Shown: positions 9,892 through 17,340 of the stretch, piece by piece
Numbering within the stretch: position 1 is the stretch's first letter
Layout of the letters: every line of letters begins with the position of its first letter
DNA from: Mariniphaga sediminis
Lineage (GTDB): Bacteria > Bacteroidota > Bacteroidia > Bacteroidales > Prolixibacteraceae
Assembly (NCBI RefSeq): GCF_003573545.1
Contig: NZ_QWET01000004.1
Span: forward strand, 186,001-250,000
Reading direction: 5' to 3'
Length of the DNA stretch: 64,000 nt
Translations under genes and position numbers: made by a program
Notes under the pieces: model-generated
What the model was told of the DNA's origin: nothing
The model's input: the letters and a program-made list of their open reading frames with translations, nothing else
The model's database searches: none

Positions 9892-10020
9892 AAGAAGGGG
9901 TGTATCAAAAGCCGGCCTGGCAGGTAACGGATTAACTCAAAAGTTAATTTACAGGTGGTTGTTACCGCAAGCCGACTTTCAAAAAGATCATGATTTTTTA
10001 TCTCAATACACCCTATTCTT
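9892..10020. repeat. Nested imperfect inverted repeat (structured element, possible MITE or IS remnant)
   Basis: A 129-base segment folds on itself through successive arms: AAGAA (9892-9896) with TTCTT (10016-10020); GGGTGTAT (9898-9905) with ATACACCC (10006-10013); AAAGCCGGC (9908-9916) with GCCGACTTT (9971-9979, one mismatch); GGTAAC (9923-9928) with GTTACC (9961-9966); and ATTAACT (9931-9937) with AGTTAAT (9942-9948). It lies between convergent genes. It could be a terminal-repeat remnant of a mobile element or a bidirectional terminator. I see no coding capacity inside it. Confidence 0.65.
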
Positions 10021-10045
10021 GTTCTGGTTTTCTGTTTTCAAGCCA

Positions 10046-10537
10046 TTACCAGTTTCCTCCGGATCCACGGCCCCCGCGACCACTACGTCCGGCACAGGCA
10101 CCGCGGCCTCCTCTCCTTCCGGAAGCATTTCCTTTGTAACCGTTGTTGTTACGTGCCTGTAAAAGGTCAAACTGTTTTTGCTGATCCTCTGTTAACAGGT
10201 TTCTGATTTCCTTACGGTTAGCCTGAACTTTTTTAAGCATCTCGCCACGAATCTCATTTTTGTCAACAGGATCGAAAGCCGCACGCCGTTTTGTGCGTAA
10301 ATCGTCCATCGCTTCCAGGTGATTCTCTCTGAGCTCCGTAATTTTTGTTTTCTGCTCTTCTGTCAGGTCTGAAAGAAGGTTCAGACAACTCCCCGAACCG
10401 GCTCCTCCATAATAACAGCCGTTACCATTTCCATTGCCGTACCCCTGACGGCCTCCATCTCTCCAACCCTGAGCAAAAATAACAGTTGAGCTAAGCATCA
10501 GAGTCATAATCATTAAAGCTAATTTTCCGTTTTTCAT
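10046..10537 (-). CDS. Spy/CpxP-like periplasmic protein, glycine-rich
   Basis: A 163-residue exported protein with a signal peptide (cleavage near residue 23). A core helical region has the LTEEQ and LTEDQQKQF repeats of the Spy/CpxP (LTXXQ) family. The core is flanked by low-complexity Gly/Arg/Asn-rich tails: GYGNGNGNG before it and a run of RGGRG-type residues to the C-terminus. Two cysteines (C41, C50) lie in the N-terminal tail. It is the last gene of the sigma/anti-sigma operon, 34 bases after the related gene at 10572. A periplasmic chaperone or metal-sensing role is inferred from the family. Both Spy-like proteins end in GNW. Confidence 0.8.
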   Translation of the reverse strand: MKNGKLALMIMTLMLSSTVIFAQGWRDGGRQGYGNGNGNGCYYGGAGSGSCLNLLSDLTEEQKTKITELRENHLEAMDDLRTKRRAAFDPVDKNEIRGEMLKKVQANRKEIRNLLTEDQQKQFDLLQARNNNGYKGNASGRRGGRGACAGRSGRGGRGSGGNW

Positions 10538-10571
10538 TTCTTAAAATTTTAATTGTTATCACTAATTCAAA

Positions 10572-11099
10572 TTACCAGTTTCCTCTTAACCTTCTGCCGC
10601 GCTGAGGCAGCCTGACATCTTCATTTTTCCGTAACACGGACAGAAACAATTCTTTCAGTTTTTGTTGCTGTTCTTCCGTACAAACCCCCTTCATTTCCAG
10701 GTAGTAGTCAATGGTTTTATTTTTTAGTTGCGTATGCAACTGACCAACTTCTTTGGAAATAGCCTCCAGTTTTTGTTTATCCGGATCCTTTTCCCCCATT
10801 TCCATCACCATTTCAATTCTCAAACTTTCCAATTGACGGTTAATCTGCCAGGCAGTGCGGTTGAAATCGCGGTTCAACTCCCTGAAAACTTCCAGTTGCC
10901 CGGGTTCCAAATTCAATTGCTCCCGAAAAAAGCGGGTGCGCTGTTGGGCAGGCATTTCAATATTGGCTTTTTCAACCTTTTCTGTTACTTTTTTGTCCTG
11001 CTGTTTATGGTACAGGAATGAAACTCCCATCGAAAGGTTGGTAGCCAACAGGATGACAACAACCCAAATCAATATGCGGTATTTATTTTGTAGTGCCAT
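10572..11099 (-). CDS. Membrane-anchored Spy/CpxP-like (heavy-metal-sensor type) protein
   Basis: A 175-residue protein with one N-terminal membrane segment (about 10-28) and a periplasmic helical domain. The domain contains LEPGQLEVFRELN and CTEEQQQKLKELF, the paired LTXXQ-like motifs of the Spy/CpxP/ZraP group. It begins 3 bases after the anti-sigma gene and is followed 34 bases later by a second Spy-like gene, so it belongs to the same operon. The probable role is sensing or buffering of envelope or metal stress together with the anti-sigma factor. The stress signal itself is unknown. Confidence 0.8.
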   Translation of the reverse strand: MALQNKYRILIWVVVILLATNLSMGVSFLYHKQQDKKVTEKVEKANIEMPAQQRTRFFREQLNLEPGQLEVFRELNRDFNRTAWQINRQLESLRIEMVMEMGEKDPDKQKLEAISKEVGQLHTQLKNKTIDYYLEMKGVCTEEQQQKLKELFLSVLRKNEDVRLPQRGRRLRGNW

Positions 11100-11102
11100 T
11101 GT

Positions 11103-11540
11103 CTATTCCATTAAAAATGTTTCAATTGGCTCGGACTCCATTTCATTCAGAAAAGGAACTAACTCGGTTTCGGCATAAGCCTGTGCCGATTGTTCGGCAT
11201 TGGCCATCCCACCGATTTTAAATCCCGTATAAACCCCTGCAAGCAACAAAACAGAAAACAATGCAGGCTGTAAAACCTTTTTCCACACCGGATAGCCGAT
11301 GATTTGTTTCGGGGCTGTTTCCCTGTTTTCCATCCGGGCTTTTAGCCGGGTATAAAAATAAGGATTGACCTCCGGTGACTTTTCTATTTGCAACACTCCA
11401 AGTGTCCTTTTCATGTCATTGGCAAAAGCAGTGCAATCGACACATTGAGCCAAATGTGCGGCCACTTCTCCTGCTTCCTTTTCCGGCAAATCGCCTTCCA
11501 AATAGAAAATCAGTTTTTTATGTACCTTTTTGCATTTCAT
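11103..11540 (-). CDS. Zinc-finger anti-sigma factor
   Basis: The preferred start is the ATG at 11538-11540 (MKCKKVHKK), giving 145 residues, because the anti-sigma zinc-finger fold begins there. The frame is open to 11600, with other ATG codons at 11570 and 11600, the latter overlapping the sigma stop. The HxxxCxxC motif is HLAQCVDC. One membrane segment (PALFSVLLLAGVYTGF) sits near the middle, followed by a short periplasmic tail. This is the layout of a transmembrane anti-sigma factor. It should bind the sigma factor encoded just upstream. Confidence 0.85.
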   Translation of the reverse strand: MKCKKVHKKLIFYLEGDLPEKEAGEVAAHLAQCVDCTAFANDMKRTLGVLQIEKSPEVNPYFYTRLKARMENRETAPKQIIGYPVWKKVLQPALFSVLLLAGVYTGFKIGGMANAEQSAQAYAETELVPFLNEMESEPIETFLME

Positions 11541-11590
11541 TTCTGCATTGAATTTATTGGTTTGACACATAATCGGTAAAAAACTTGCAT

Positions 11591-12172
11591 TCAAATACAC
11601 TTTTTTTTGTAGCAGTAATACAACTTTTTCTGAAGATTTTTTTTGGCGCGGTGAATCAGTGACTCCACCGAAGAAACCGAAAGCTTCATCACTTCCGCAA
11701 TTTCTTTGTACGCCAAATCTTCATATTTATTCAGAGTAAAAGCTACCCGCTGATTTTCGGGTAGCGCATCAATAGCTTCGTGAAGCAGCAGGGAACGTTG
11801 GCTGTTTTCCAAATCAAATTCCGGATTTTCTGTATTTCCTGAAACCAGCTCCCCCAGTGATTTTTTTTTCGCCTCCACCAAATCGTCAAATGATTGAAAC
11901 CACTTACGGCGTTTATTATCGCGGATAAAATTCAGCGAACGGTTCACGGCAATCCGGTAAAGCCAGGTCGAAATTTTGGCGTCGGCCCTGAATTTATCTA
12001 CCGATCGAAAAACCTCAATAAAAACATCCTGGGCGACATCTTCGGCATCTTCGGTATTATGAAGCAACCCAAAGCATGTATTTACCACAAGCTGCTGGTA
12101 TTGATCTACCAGCTCCCTGAACGCCTTTTCGCTTCCTTCTCTTAATTTATCTATGATTTCGGCCTCGCTCAT
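11591..12172 (-). CDS. ECF RNA polymerase sigma factor
   Basis: A 193-residue sigma-70 family protein with region 2 (about 20-90, containing NTEDAEDVAQDVFIEVFRSV and ISTWLYRIAVNRSLNFIRD) and region 4 (about 130-185, ending in a helix-turn-helix SVSSVESLIHRAKKNLQKKL). There is no region 3, as in extracytoplasmic-function sigma factors. It heads an operon with its anti-sigma factor and two Spy-like envelope proteins, so it probably directs an envelope-stress regulon that includes this operon. The upstream 100 bases end at the PPDK-regulator gene. Confidence 0.92.
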   Translation of the reverse strand: MSEAEIIDKLREGSEKAFRELVDQYQQLVVNTCFGLLHNTEDAEDVAQDVFIEVFRSVDKFRADAKISTWLYRIAVNRSLNFIRDNKRRKWFQSFDDLVEAKKKSLGELVSGNTENPEFDLENSQRSLLLHEAIDALPENQRVAFTLNKYEDLAYKEIAEVMKLSVSSVESLIHRAKKNLQKKLYYCYKKKCI

Positions 12173-12275
12173 TCAATCTTTGGTTCCCCTAAATTTATGA
12201 ATAAGACACGGTATTAAAAAAAAACTTGCGAAACGCTTTATTTTTTTTAAAAGACAGCAGGCGTCTAAAATATCG

Positions 12276-13148
12276 CTACTCCTTATCGTGGTAAGGCGAT
12301 TCAAGTTTTTTACCCCGATATGCAAAGCGTTCCGACATCAGGTTTAAAATCTCGTTGGCAGTGCTTTCAATGGGTTTATTGGTTACATTCAGCACTGAAA
12401 AACTACCCCGATCGAATACAAACAAGGCATGACGAACTTCCTCCTTAACCGATTGCTCATCGATATACAGGTTATTCTGATGGTTGTTCCAGCTTTCCAG
12501 TCGTTTTTTACGATGGGCGATAAGCTGATTAACCCCTATATGCAGGCCGAATACCCGTTTCGGATCCACCTCAAACAGCTCTTTGGGAGGCTGAATATCT
12601 TTTACCAGGGGCACATTGGCAACCTTCCATCCAAACATGGCCAGGTACACACTTAGCGGTGTTTTACCCACACGCGACACACCGGTTAAAATGATTTCTG
12701 CCCGATGCAAACGTTCGGGGCCCATCCCGTCATCGTGAGAAAGGGTAAACTCAATGGCCTCCACCCGTTCGAAATATTCCTGATTAATTTTACGGTAAAG
12801 GCCCGGATGCTGCAATGGCTCAACATTGAGTTGCTCATCGAGGTAACCGGCCAGTTCTCCCATAAAATCAATTTTTCGAACTCCATGCTCCTCGCACAAC
12901 TTATTTATCTTTCCCCGCAGGTTCGGATCGACCATGGTATGGCTAATCAGCCCGTTTTCAGCTTTGGCCTTCAATACTGCCTCAAGTAGCTGTTCTTCAG
13001 TATTCACCCCGGGAACAATAATTACAGGAATTTTATTGTTAGGATATTGAATAAGTAACGACTGTACCATGTTATTTCCCGCCAGCCCCCGGCCACCGGA
13101 AACAACAAAAATAGGAGGAGGTAAATTGTTCTTCTTTCCGTTCATCAC
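12276..13148 (-). CDS. Pyruvate, phosphate dikinase regulatory protein (kinase/pyrophosphorylase)
   Basis: A 290-residue DUF299-family protein. The nucleotide-binding loop is visible at about 156-166 as GVSRVGKTPLS, the family signature. These bifunctional enzymes use ADP to phosphorylate, and phosphate to dephosphorylate, a threonine next to the catalytic histidine of PPDK or PEP synthase, thereby switching gluconeogenic flux. The N-terminal region contains VVSGGRGLAGNN. No PPDK gene is present in the window. Two adjacent ATG codons exist at the start; the first is used here. It is divergent from the Dam gene. Confidence 0.9.
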   Translation of the reverse strand: MMNGKKNNLPPPIFVVSGGRGLAGNNMVQSLLIQYPNNKIPVIIVPGVNTEEQLLEAVLKAKAENGLISHTMVDPNLRGKINKLCEEHGVRKIDFMGELAGYLDEQLNVEPLQHPGLYRKINQEYFERVEAIEFTLSHDDGMGPERLHRAEIILTGVSRVGKTPLSVYLAMFGWKVANVPLVKDIQPPKELFEVDPKRVFGLHIGVNQLIAHRKKRLESWNNHQNNLYIDEQSVKEEVRHALFVFDRGSFSVLNVTNKPIESTANEILNLMSERFAYRGKKLESPYHDKE

Positions 13149-13265
13149 AGGTATTTATATTTGTAACAAAAGTATAAACTTCGGGGTTTTATTATTTATC
13201 TAAAATGATTGTTTTTTATTCTTTCCGGCAACCAGATTTTAATACTTTTATCGCCTGTTTAAAAA

Positions 13266-14234
13266 ATGAGTCAAGAGAAATCCATAAAGAAAAAAACACG
13301 GGCTGATCTGCCGGCAAAACCTTTTTTAAAATGGGCGGGCGGCAAAGGACAGTTGCTGGATACTTTTCAGAATTTTTACCCCGCAGAACTCCGGGCGGGT
13401 GAGATTGAAAATTACTACGAACCTTTTGTGGGGGGCGGCGCCGTTTTTTTCGACATTGCTCAACGGTTCAACATTGGTTCGGCATTTTTGTATGATAACA
13501 ATCAGGATTTAATTTTGACCTACCTTACGATACAAAAAAATGTGGACGGCCTCATTGATTGTATGGAACGCAATAAAAACCAATACCTGAAACGCGACGA
13601 GATAAAACGAACCGAATTCTACTACAAAATCAGGGAAAAATTCAATGCCCTTCAGCCAGAAATTAATTACAACCGCTTTTCAAAAAAATGGATTGAACGG
13701 GCGGCGCAGATTATTTTTTTAAACCGCACCTGTTTTAACGGCCTGTTTCGGTTTAATTCGAAAGGCGAGTTTAATGTTCCCGAAGGGAGATACAAAAACC
13801 CCCGGATACTGAATGAAGAGAACCTGAGAAAAGTTTCTGAATTACTGGCCATTGCCGAAATAAAAAGGGTTGATTTCAGGGAACTGCAAAAGAAGGTGAA
13901 AGGACGTTCGTTTATTTATTACGACCCGCCATATCGCCCGTTAAACCAGACATCCAGCTTTACCGCCTACAGCAGGGAAACCTTTGGAGACCCGGAGCAA
14001 AAAGCGCTGGCTGCATTATTTCTGGAACTGAACAAAAAGGGAGCGCTCCAGATGCTTAGCAACTCCGATCCGAAAAATCATAATCCGGAAGACAATTTTT
14101 TCGACGATTTATACCAGGGATTTCCAATCGTCAGAGTTCCAGCAAGACGTAACATCAATTCCAATGCTGCCAAACGAACGCCAATCAATGAGATTATTGT
14201 AACCAACTACCCGGTAGAAATGCCAAAACTTTAA
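13266..14234 (+). CDS. D12-class DNA N6-adenine methyltransferase (Dam/DpnM-like)
   Basis: A 322-residue alpha-class adenine methyltransferase. SAM-binding motif I is FLKWAGGKGQLL (about 20-31) with FVGGGAVFFD (about 54-63), and the catalytic DPPY is at 220-223 in FIYYDPPYRPL. The family commonly methylates adenine in GATC, but the target here is not readable. No restriction endonuclease or specificity gene is adjacent, so it is an orphan methylase at this locus. It could act in gene regulation or protection. It has its own short upstream region of about 117 bases, shared with the divergent PPDK regulator. Confidence 0.92.
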   Translation: MSQEKSIKKKTRADLPAKPFLKWAGGKGQLLDTFQNFYPAELRAGEIENYYEPFVGGGAVFFDIAQRFNIGSAFLYDNNQDLILTYLTIQKNVDGLIDCMERNKNQYLKRDEIKRTEFYYKIREKFNALQPEINYNRFSKKWIERAAQIIFLNRTCFNGLFRFNSKGEFNVPEGRYKNPRILNEENLRKVSELLAIAEIKRVDFRELQKKVKGRSFIYYDPPYRPLNQTSSFTAYSRETFGDPEQKALAALFLELNKKGALQMLSNSDPKNHNPEDNFFDDLYQGFPIVRVPARRNINSNAAKRTPINEIIVTNYPVEMPKL

Positions 14235-14246
14235 TTGGATAAAAAA

Positions 14247-14270
14247 ACCGCCTTTCAAAAAAAGACGGTC
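14247..14270. terminator. Possible bidirectional terminator between dam and dapL
   Basis: ACCGCC at 14247-14252 can pair imperfectly with GACGGT at 14264-14269 between two convergent genes. The flanks are A-rich on the left and T-containing on the right. The stem has a mismatch, so this is weak. Confidence 0.35.
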
Positions 14271-14333
14271 TTTAAAATTATCATCTGACTCAGTCAACAC
14301 TCACAAAAAAAAGAGCAGACCCAAATCAGCCTA

Positions 14334-15560
14334 TTATTTCAGATTTTTAATTCGCTCCATTGCTTCCATCGTACTTTCCCGATCAGCAAAAGCAGAAAAA
14401 CGAAAATACCCTTCGCCCGCAGGTCCGAATCCGGAACCGGGGGTACCTACCACATTGGCTTCGTTCAATACTTTATCGAAGAAGTCCCATGAACTCATGC
14501 CGTTTTTGGTTTTTACCCAAATATAAGGGGCATTTACGCCACCAAAAACCTCGTAGCCCGCTTCAGTCAAACTCTCTTTCATAATCCGGGCATTTTCCAG
14601 ATAATAAGCAATAACCTCAGTTACTTCTTTTTTACCTTCTTCCGTATAAACTGCTGCCGCCGCTTTTTGAACCGGGTACGAAACGCCGTTAAACTTAGTA
14701 GATTGCCGGCGATTCCAGAACGGTTTCACCGCAACTGACTTCCCGGAAGAATCAAAAGCTTTCAACTCATCCGGAACCACGGTAAAAGCACAGCGTGTAC
14801 CTGTAAATCCGGCTGTTTTGGAGAAGCTTCTAAATTCGATAGCTACCTCTTTGGCCCCTTCGATTTCGTAAATGGAATGTGGGATTCCTTCCTCAGTAAT
14901 AAAGGCTTCGTAGGCAGCATCATATAAAATAATACTGTTATTTTCAGCTGCATAATCCACCCATTTTTTCAACTCCTCTTTTGTTGCTACCGTACCCATT
15001 GGGTTGTTAGGATAGCATAAAAAGATCAGATCGGGGGTTTCCGTGGGCAGATTGGGAATAAATCCGTTTTCTTTGGTACAAGGCATGTAAATAATGCCTT
15101 CGTAATACCCTGAATTATAGTTTCCTGTTTTCCCCGACATTACGGTTGTATCGGCATACACCGGGTACACCGGGTCGCAAATGGCGATTTTGTTATCGTG
15201 TCCAAAAATCTCCTGAATATTTCCGGTGTCGCATTTCGAACCGTCAGAAATAAAAATATCATCTGCTGAGATGTCAATGCCGTTATCCTGGTAAGCGTTT
15301 TTCGCAATGGCCTCACGTAAAAAAGCATAGCCCTGTTCCGGGCCATATCCTTTAAATGTTTCTCCTTTGGCCATTTCATCCACTCCTTCATGGAATGCCT
15401 TTACCACACTCGGCACCAGCGGCTGGGTAACATCGCCAATGCCCATTTTTATCACTTTTTTATCGGGGTTTGCAGCCACAAATTCGCTCACCCTTCTCCC
15501 TATTTCCGGGAAGAGATAGCCCGCCTGAAGTTTCAGGTAATTTTCGTTAATTTTTGCCAT
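14334..15560 (-). CDS. dapL: LL-diaminopimelate aminotransferase
   Basis: A 408-residue fold-type I PLP aminotransferase. The PLP lysine is K248 in [15 protein letters not shown], with the upstream DGSKCDTGN motif at 106-114 and NPMGT near 186-190, as in DapL. It converts tetrahydrodipicolinate directly to LL-2,6-diaminopimelate with glutamate, skipping the succinylase or acetylase steps. The following steps, epimerisation and decarboxylation, are encoded divergently at 16371 (DapF-like) and 17341 (lysA). The product feeds lysine and peptidoglycan. A long, foldable 5' leader precedes it. Confidence 0.95.
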   Translation of the reverse strand: MAKINENYLKLQAGYLFPEIGRRVSEFVAANPDKKVIKMGIGDVTQPLVPSVVKAFHEGVDEMAKGETFKGYGPEQGYAFLREAIAKNAYQDNGIDISADDIFISDGSKCDTGNIQEIFGHDNKIAICDPVYPVYADTTVMSGKTGNYNSGYYEGIIYMPCTKENGFIPNLPTETPDLIFLCYPNNPMGTVATKEELKKWVDYAAENNSIILYDAAYEAFITEEGIPHSIYEIEGAKEVAIEFRSFSKTAGFTGTRCAFTVVPDELKAFDSSGKSVAVKPFWNRRQSTKFNGVSYPVQKAAAAVYTEEGKKEVTEVIAYYLENARIMKESLTEAGYEVFGGVNAPYIWVKTKNGMSSWDFFDKVLNEANVVGTPGSGFGPAGEGYFRFSAFADRESTMEAMERIKNLK

Positions 15561-15732
15561 ATTATTTTTCTATTATTTGCGCTTTTGTATACGAAACTGT
15601 TTAAATTTTATTCTATGGCACTATATTGCTTTGATTTTCAATATCATAATTTGTGCAATAAAACATAAACCCATTCTATATAATATTTTATTCTTACAAT
15701 TTTTAAACAGTTTATACACCTTTGCAAAGATA
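15561..15732 (-). promoter_or_regulatory. dapL promoter and candidate structured 5' leader
   Basis: On the minus strand TATCTTTG (15725-15732) is a good -7 box, predicting a leader of about 155 bases. In that leader TTTAAACAGTTT (15702-15713) plus ATAC (15714-15717) pairs with AAACTGTTTAAA (15594-15605) plus GTAT (15587-15590), a 16-pair stem with a 3-base bulge. Inside it GTGC/GCAC (15653-15656 with 15618-15621) and CAATAT/ATATTG (15639-15644 with 15623-15628) form a second hairpin with a 10-base loop. It resembles a cis-acting regulatory RNA, but AT-richness makes chance pairing possible. Confidence 0.5.
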
Positions 15733-15923
15733 AAAATAAAATTATCAGCGTTGAGTTCATCTGGGTTTTGCACCCGAAACTCCATTTAATCTTATTTTAA
15801 TTTAAACTAAATACACAACTCTCTTTATCCCTTTCAGGTGAAAAAAACACCTTCCAAATATTTATTGCAAAAAATGTAAAACATTATTTACCAATTGTTA
15901 GTATATAAAACCTAAAAAGAGAC
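15733..15923. other. Gene-free remainder of the dapL/lipoprotein intergenic region
   Basis: With the dapL leader this makes a gap of 363 bases between divergent genes. It should hold the promoter of the lipoprotein gene at 15924, but I see no clear TAnnTTTG box, ORF or RNA. Confidence 0.4.
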
Positions 15924-16229
15924 ATGTATTTTAAACAAATCATTTTCGTTGCTCTCCTTTCTCTTTTTACAATCCTTTCCTGTAAAAAAGAAGAGAAATA
16001 CCAGTCAACCGCATTGATTACCGGACCGGATTTGAGGGAATGTATTTGCTGTGGAGGATATTTTATTGAAATAAAAGACTCCACCTACAATTTTGATACA
16101 ATACCAGCCTCATTGGGTATTGATTTGTCTGACGTAACTTTTCCTGTCGCCGTGAAACTTGACTGGCAACACGACAGAAAGTGCGGAGACATCAGGTATA
16201 TCAATATCACTCGAATAAAAAGGCAGTAA
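15924..16229 (+). CDS. Small lipoprotein with a CICCGG cysteine cluster
   Basis: A 101-residue protein with a lipoprotein signal peptide; the lipobox cysteine is C20 in TILSC, followed by KKEEK. The mature part has a striking ECICCGGYFIEI segment near residues 52-63 and a further cysteine close to the C-terminus (KCGDIRY). I do not recognise a named family, although similar cysteine-glycine clusters occur in small Bacteroidota lipoproteins. A metal or redox role is possible but unproven. It sits between the divergent lysine genes without an obvious tie to them. Confidence 0.7.
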   Translation: MYFKQIIFVALLSLFTILSCKKEEKYQSTALITGPDLRECICCGGYFIEIKDSTYNFDTIPASLGIDLSDVTFPVAVKLDWQHDRKCGDIRYINITRIKRQ

Positions 16230-16342
16230 GGCTTTTGTTTCATTGGTCTGCAAAATTTTTCCAGATTTCAGGACAATACAATAATTATACGCGCCGGCAA
16301 AGAATTCATTCGCTTTAAAGAAGAAAATTGTTCGATGTTTAA

Positions 16343-16350
16343 TACTTTTG
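16343..16350 (+). promoter_or_regulatory. -7 box upstream of the dapF-like gene
   Basis: TACTTTTG matches TAnnTTTG and lies 21 bases before the ATG at 16371. It falls inside the upstream part of the open frame (ATG at 16335), so the downstream ATG is the better start. No clean -33 TTTG was found. Confidence 0.5.
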
Positions 16351-16370
16351 CAACGTTTAAAAAAAGAGCT

Positions 16371-17231
16371 ATGCAAAATTTCTTTGTAAAATCCCATGGT
16401 TTGGGAAACGATTATATTGTATTAAATCAGAATGAAATCGGGTTTGAACTGAATGAAAATGCGATACAAAAAATTTGTGATGTACACTTCGGCATCGGTT
16501 CGGATGGTATCCTGCTGAAAGTACCCAGTTTCAATGCCAATTTTGGTTTACGCATTCTGAACCCCGACGGTTCGGAGGCCGAAAAAAGTGGAAACGGATT
16601 ACGTATTTTTGCCAAATACCTGTTTGATTATCAATTTTCCAAAACCCGGAAATTTACTATTGAAACACTTGGCGGGCTTGTTCAGGCTGAGATTATAGAA
16701 GAGAAAAACGGAAAAGCAACCGCCGTAAAAGTTGATATGGGCAAGGCCATTTTCAGCTCTCCCGACATTCCGGTAAATTGCCCAAAAGAAGAGTGCATAG
16801 ACGAAATCCTTCACCTGGAATATAAAGATTACCCGGTGAACTGCGTTTCAGTTGGAAACCCGCATTGTGTTATTCTGACAGATAACCTGGATGAGAAGGA
16901 GGTCAAAACGTTCGGGCCGCAAATTGAAACAGACCCGTTTTTCCCCAATCGTATCAACGTGCAGTTTGCCAAAGTAATTTCACCTACCGAGGTAGCAGCA
17001 ATGATTTGGGAACGTGGTGCCGGCTGGACCCTGGCCTCTGGCAGTTCGGCCTGCGCAGTAGCTGCAGTTACCATAAAAAAAGGACTGGTCCAACGCAACT
17101 TAACCATAAAAATGCCGGGTGGTGATCTAAAAATTGAAGCCGACGAAAACTGGAACATGCGCATGACCGGCAAGGTAAGCGAAATAGCCAGCGGGGTTTT
17201 AAGCCGCGAGCTGGTGTCAGAACTGACTTAA
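16371..17231 (+). CDS. dapF: Diaminopimelate epimerase-like protein with altered active site
   Basis: A 286-residue DapF-fold protein; the ATG at 16371 (MQNFFVKSHGLGND) is preferred over 16335 because the fold and the -7 box agree with it. DapF inverts LL-DAP to meso-DAP with two catalytic cysteines. The first motif, usually CGNG, reads SGNG here (S73). The usual GAGET reads GAGWT (W219). The second cysteine is kept in SSACA (C228). It lies 109 bases before lysA and divergent from dapL, so a role in the DAP pathway is likely. The residue changes mean an altered mechanism or substrate is possible, or this may be a subfamily norm. Confidence 0.8.
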   Translation: MQNFFVKSHGLGNDYIVLNQNEIGFELNENAIQKICDVHFGIGSDGILLKVPSFNANFGLRILNPDGSEAEKSGNGLRIFAKYLFDYQFSKTRKFTIETLGGLVQAEIIEEKNGKATAVKVDMGKAIFSSPDIPVNCPKEECIDEILHLEYKDYPVNCVSVGNPHCVILTDNLDEKEVKTFGPQIETDPFFPNRINVQFAKVISPTEVAAMIWERGAGWTLASGSSACAVAAVTIKKGLVQRNLTIKMPGGDLKIEADENWNMRMTGKVSEIASGVLSRELVSELT

Positions 17232-17307
17232 TCAGCCGGTATTATTAATTCTCCACTAAATAATCAATTCTTTATTTAGAATAATTCTATTATATTTCTT
17301 CAAATAG

Positions 17308-17315
17308 TACATTTG
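17308..17315 (+). promoter_or_regulatory. -7 box upstream of lysA
   Basis: TACATTTG matches the Bacteroidota TAnnTTTG box, 25 bases before the lysA ATG. It suggests lysA can be transcribed independently of the gene before it. Confidence 0.55.
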
Positions 17316-17340
17316 TACTGAATTAATCAGTTTTAAAAAT

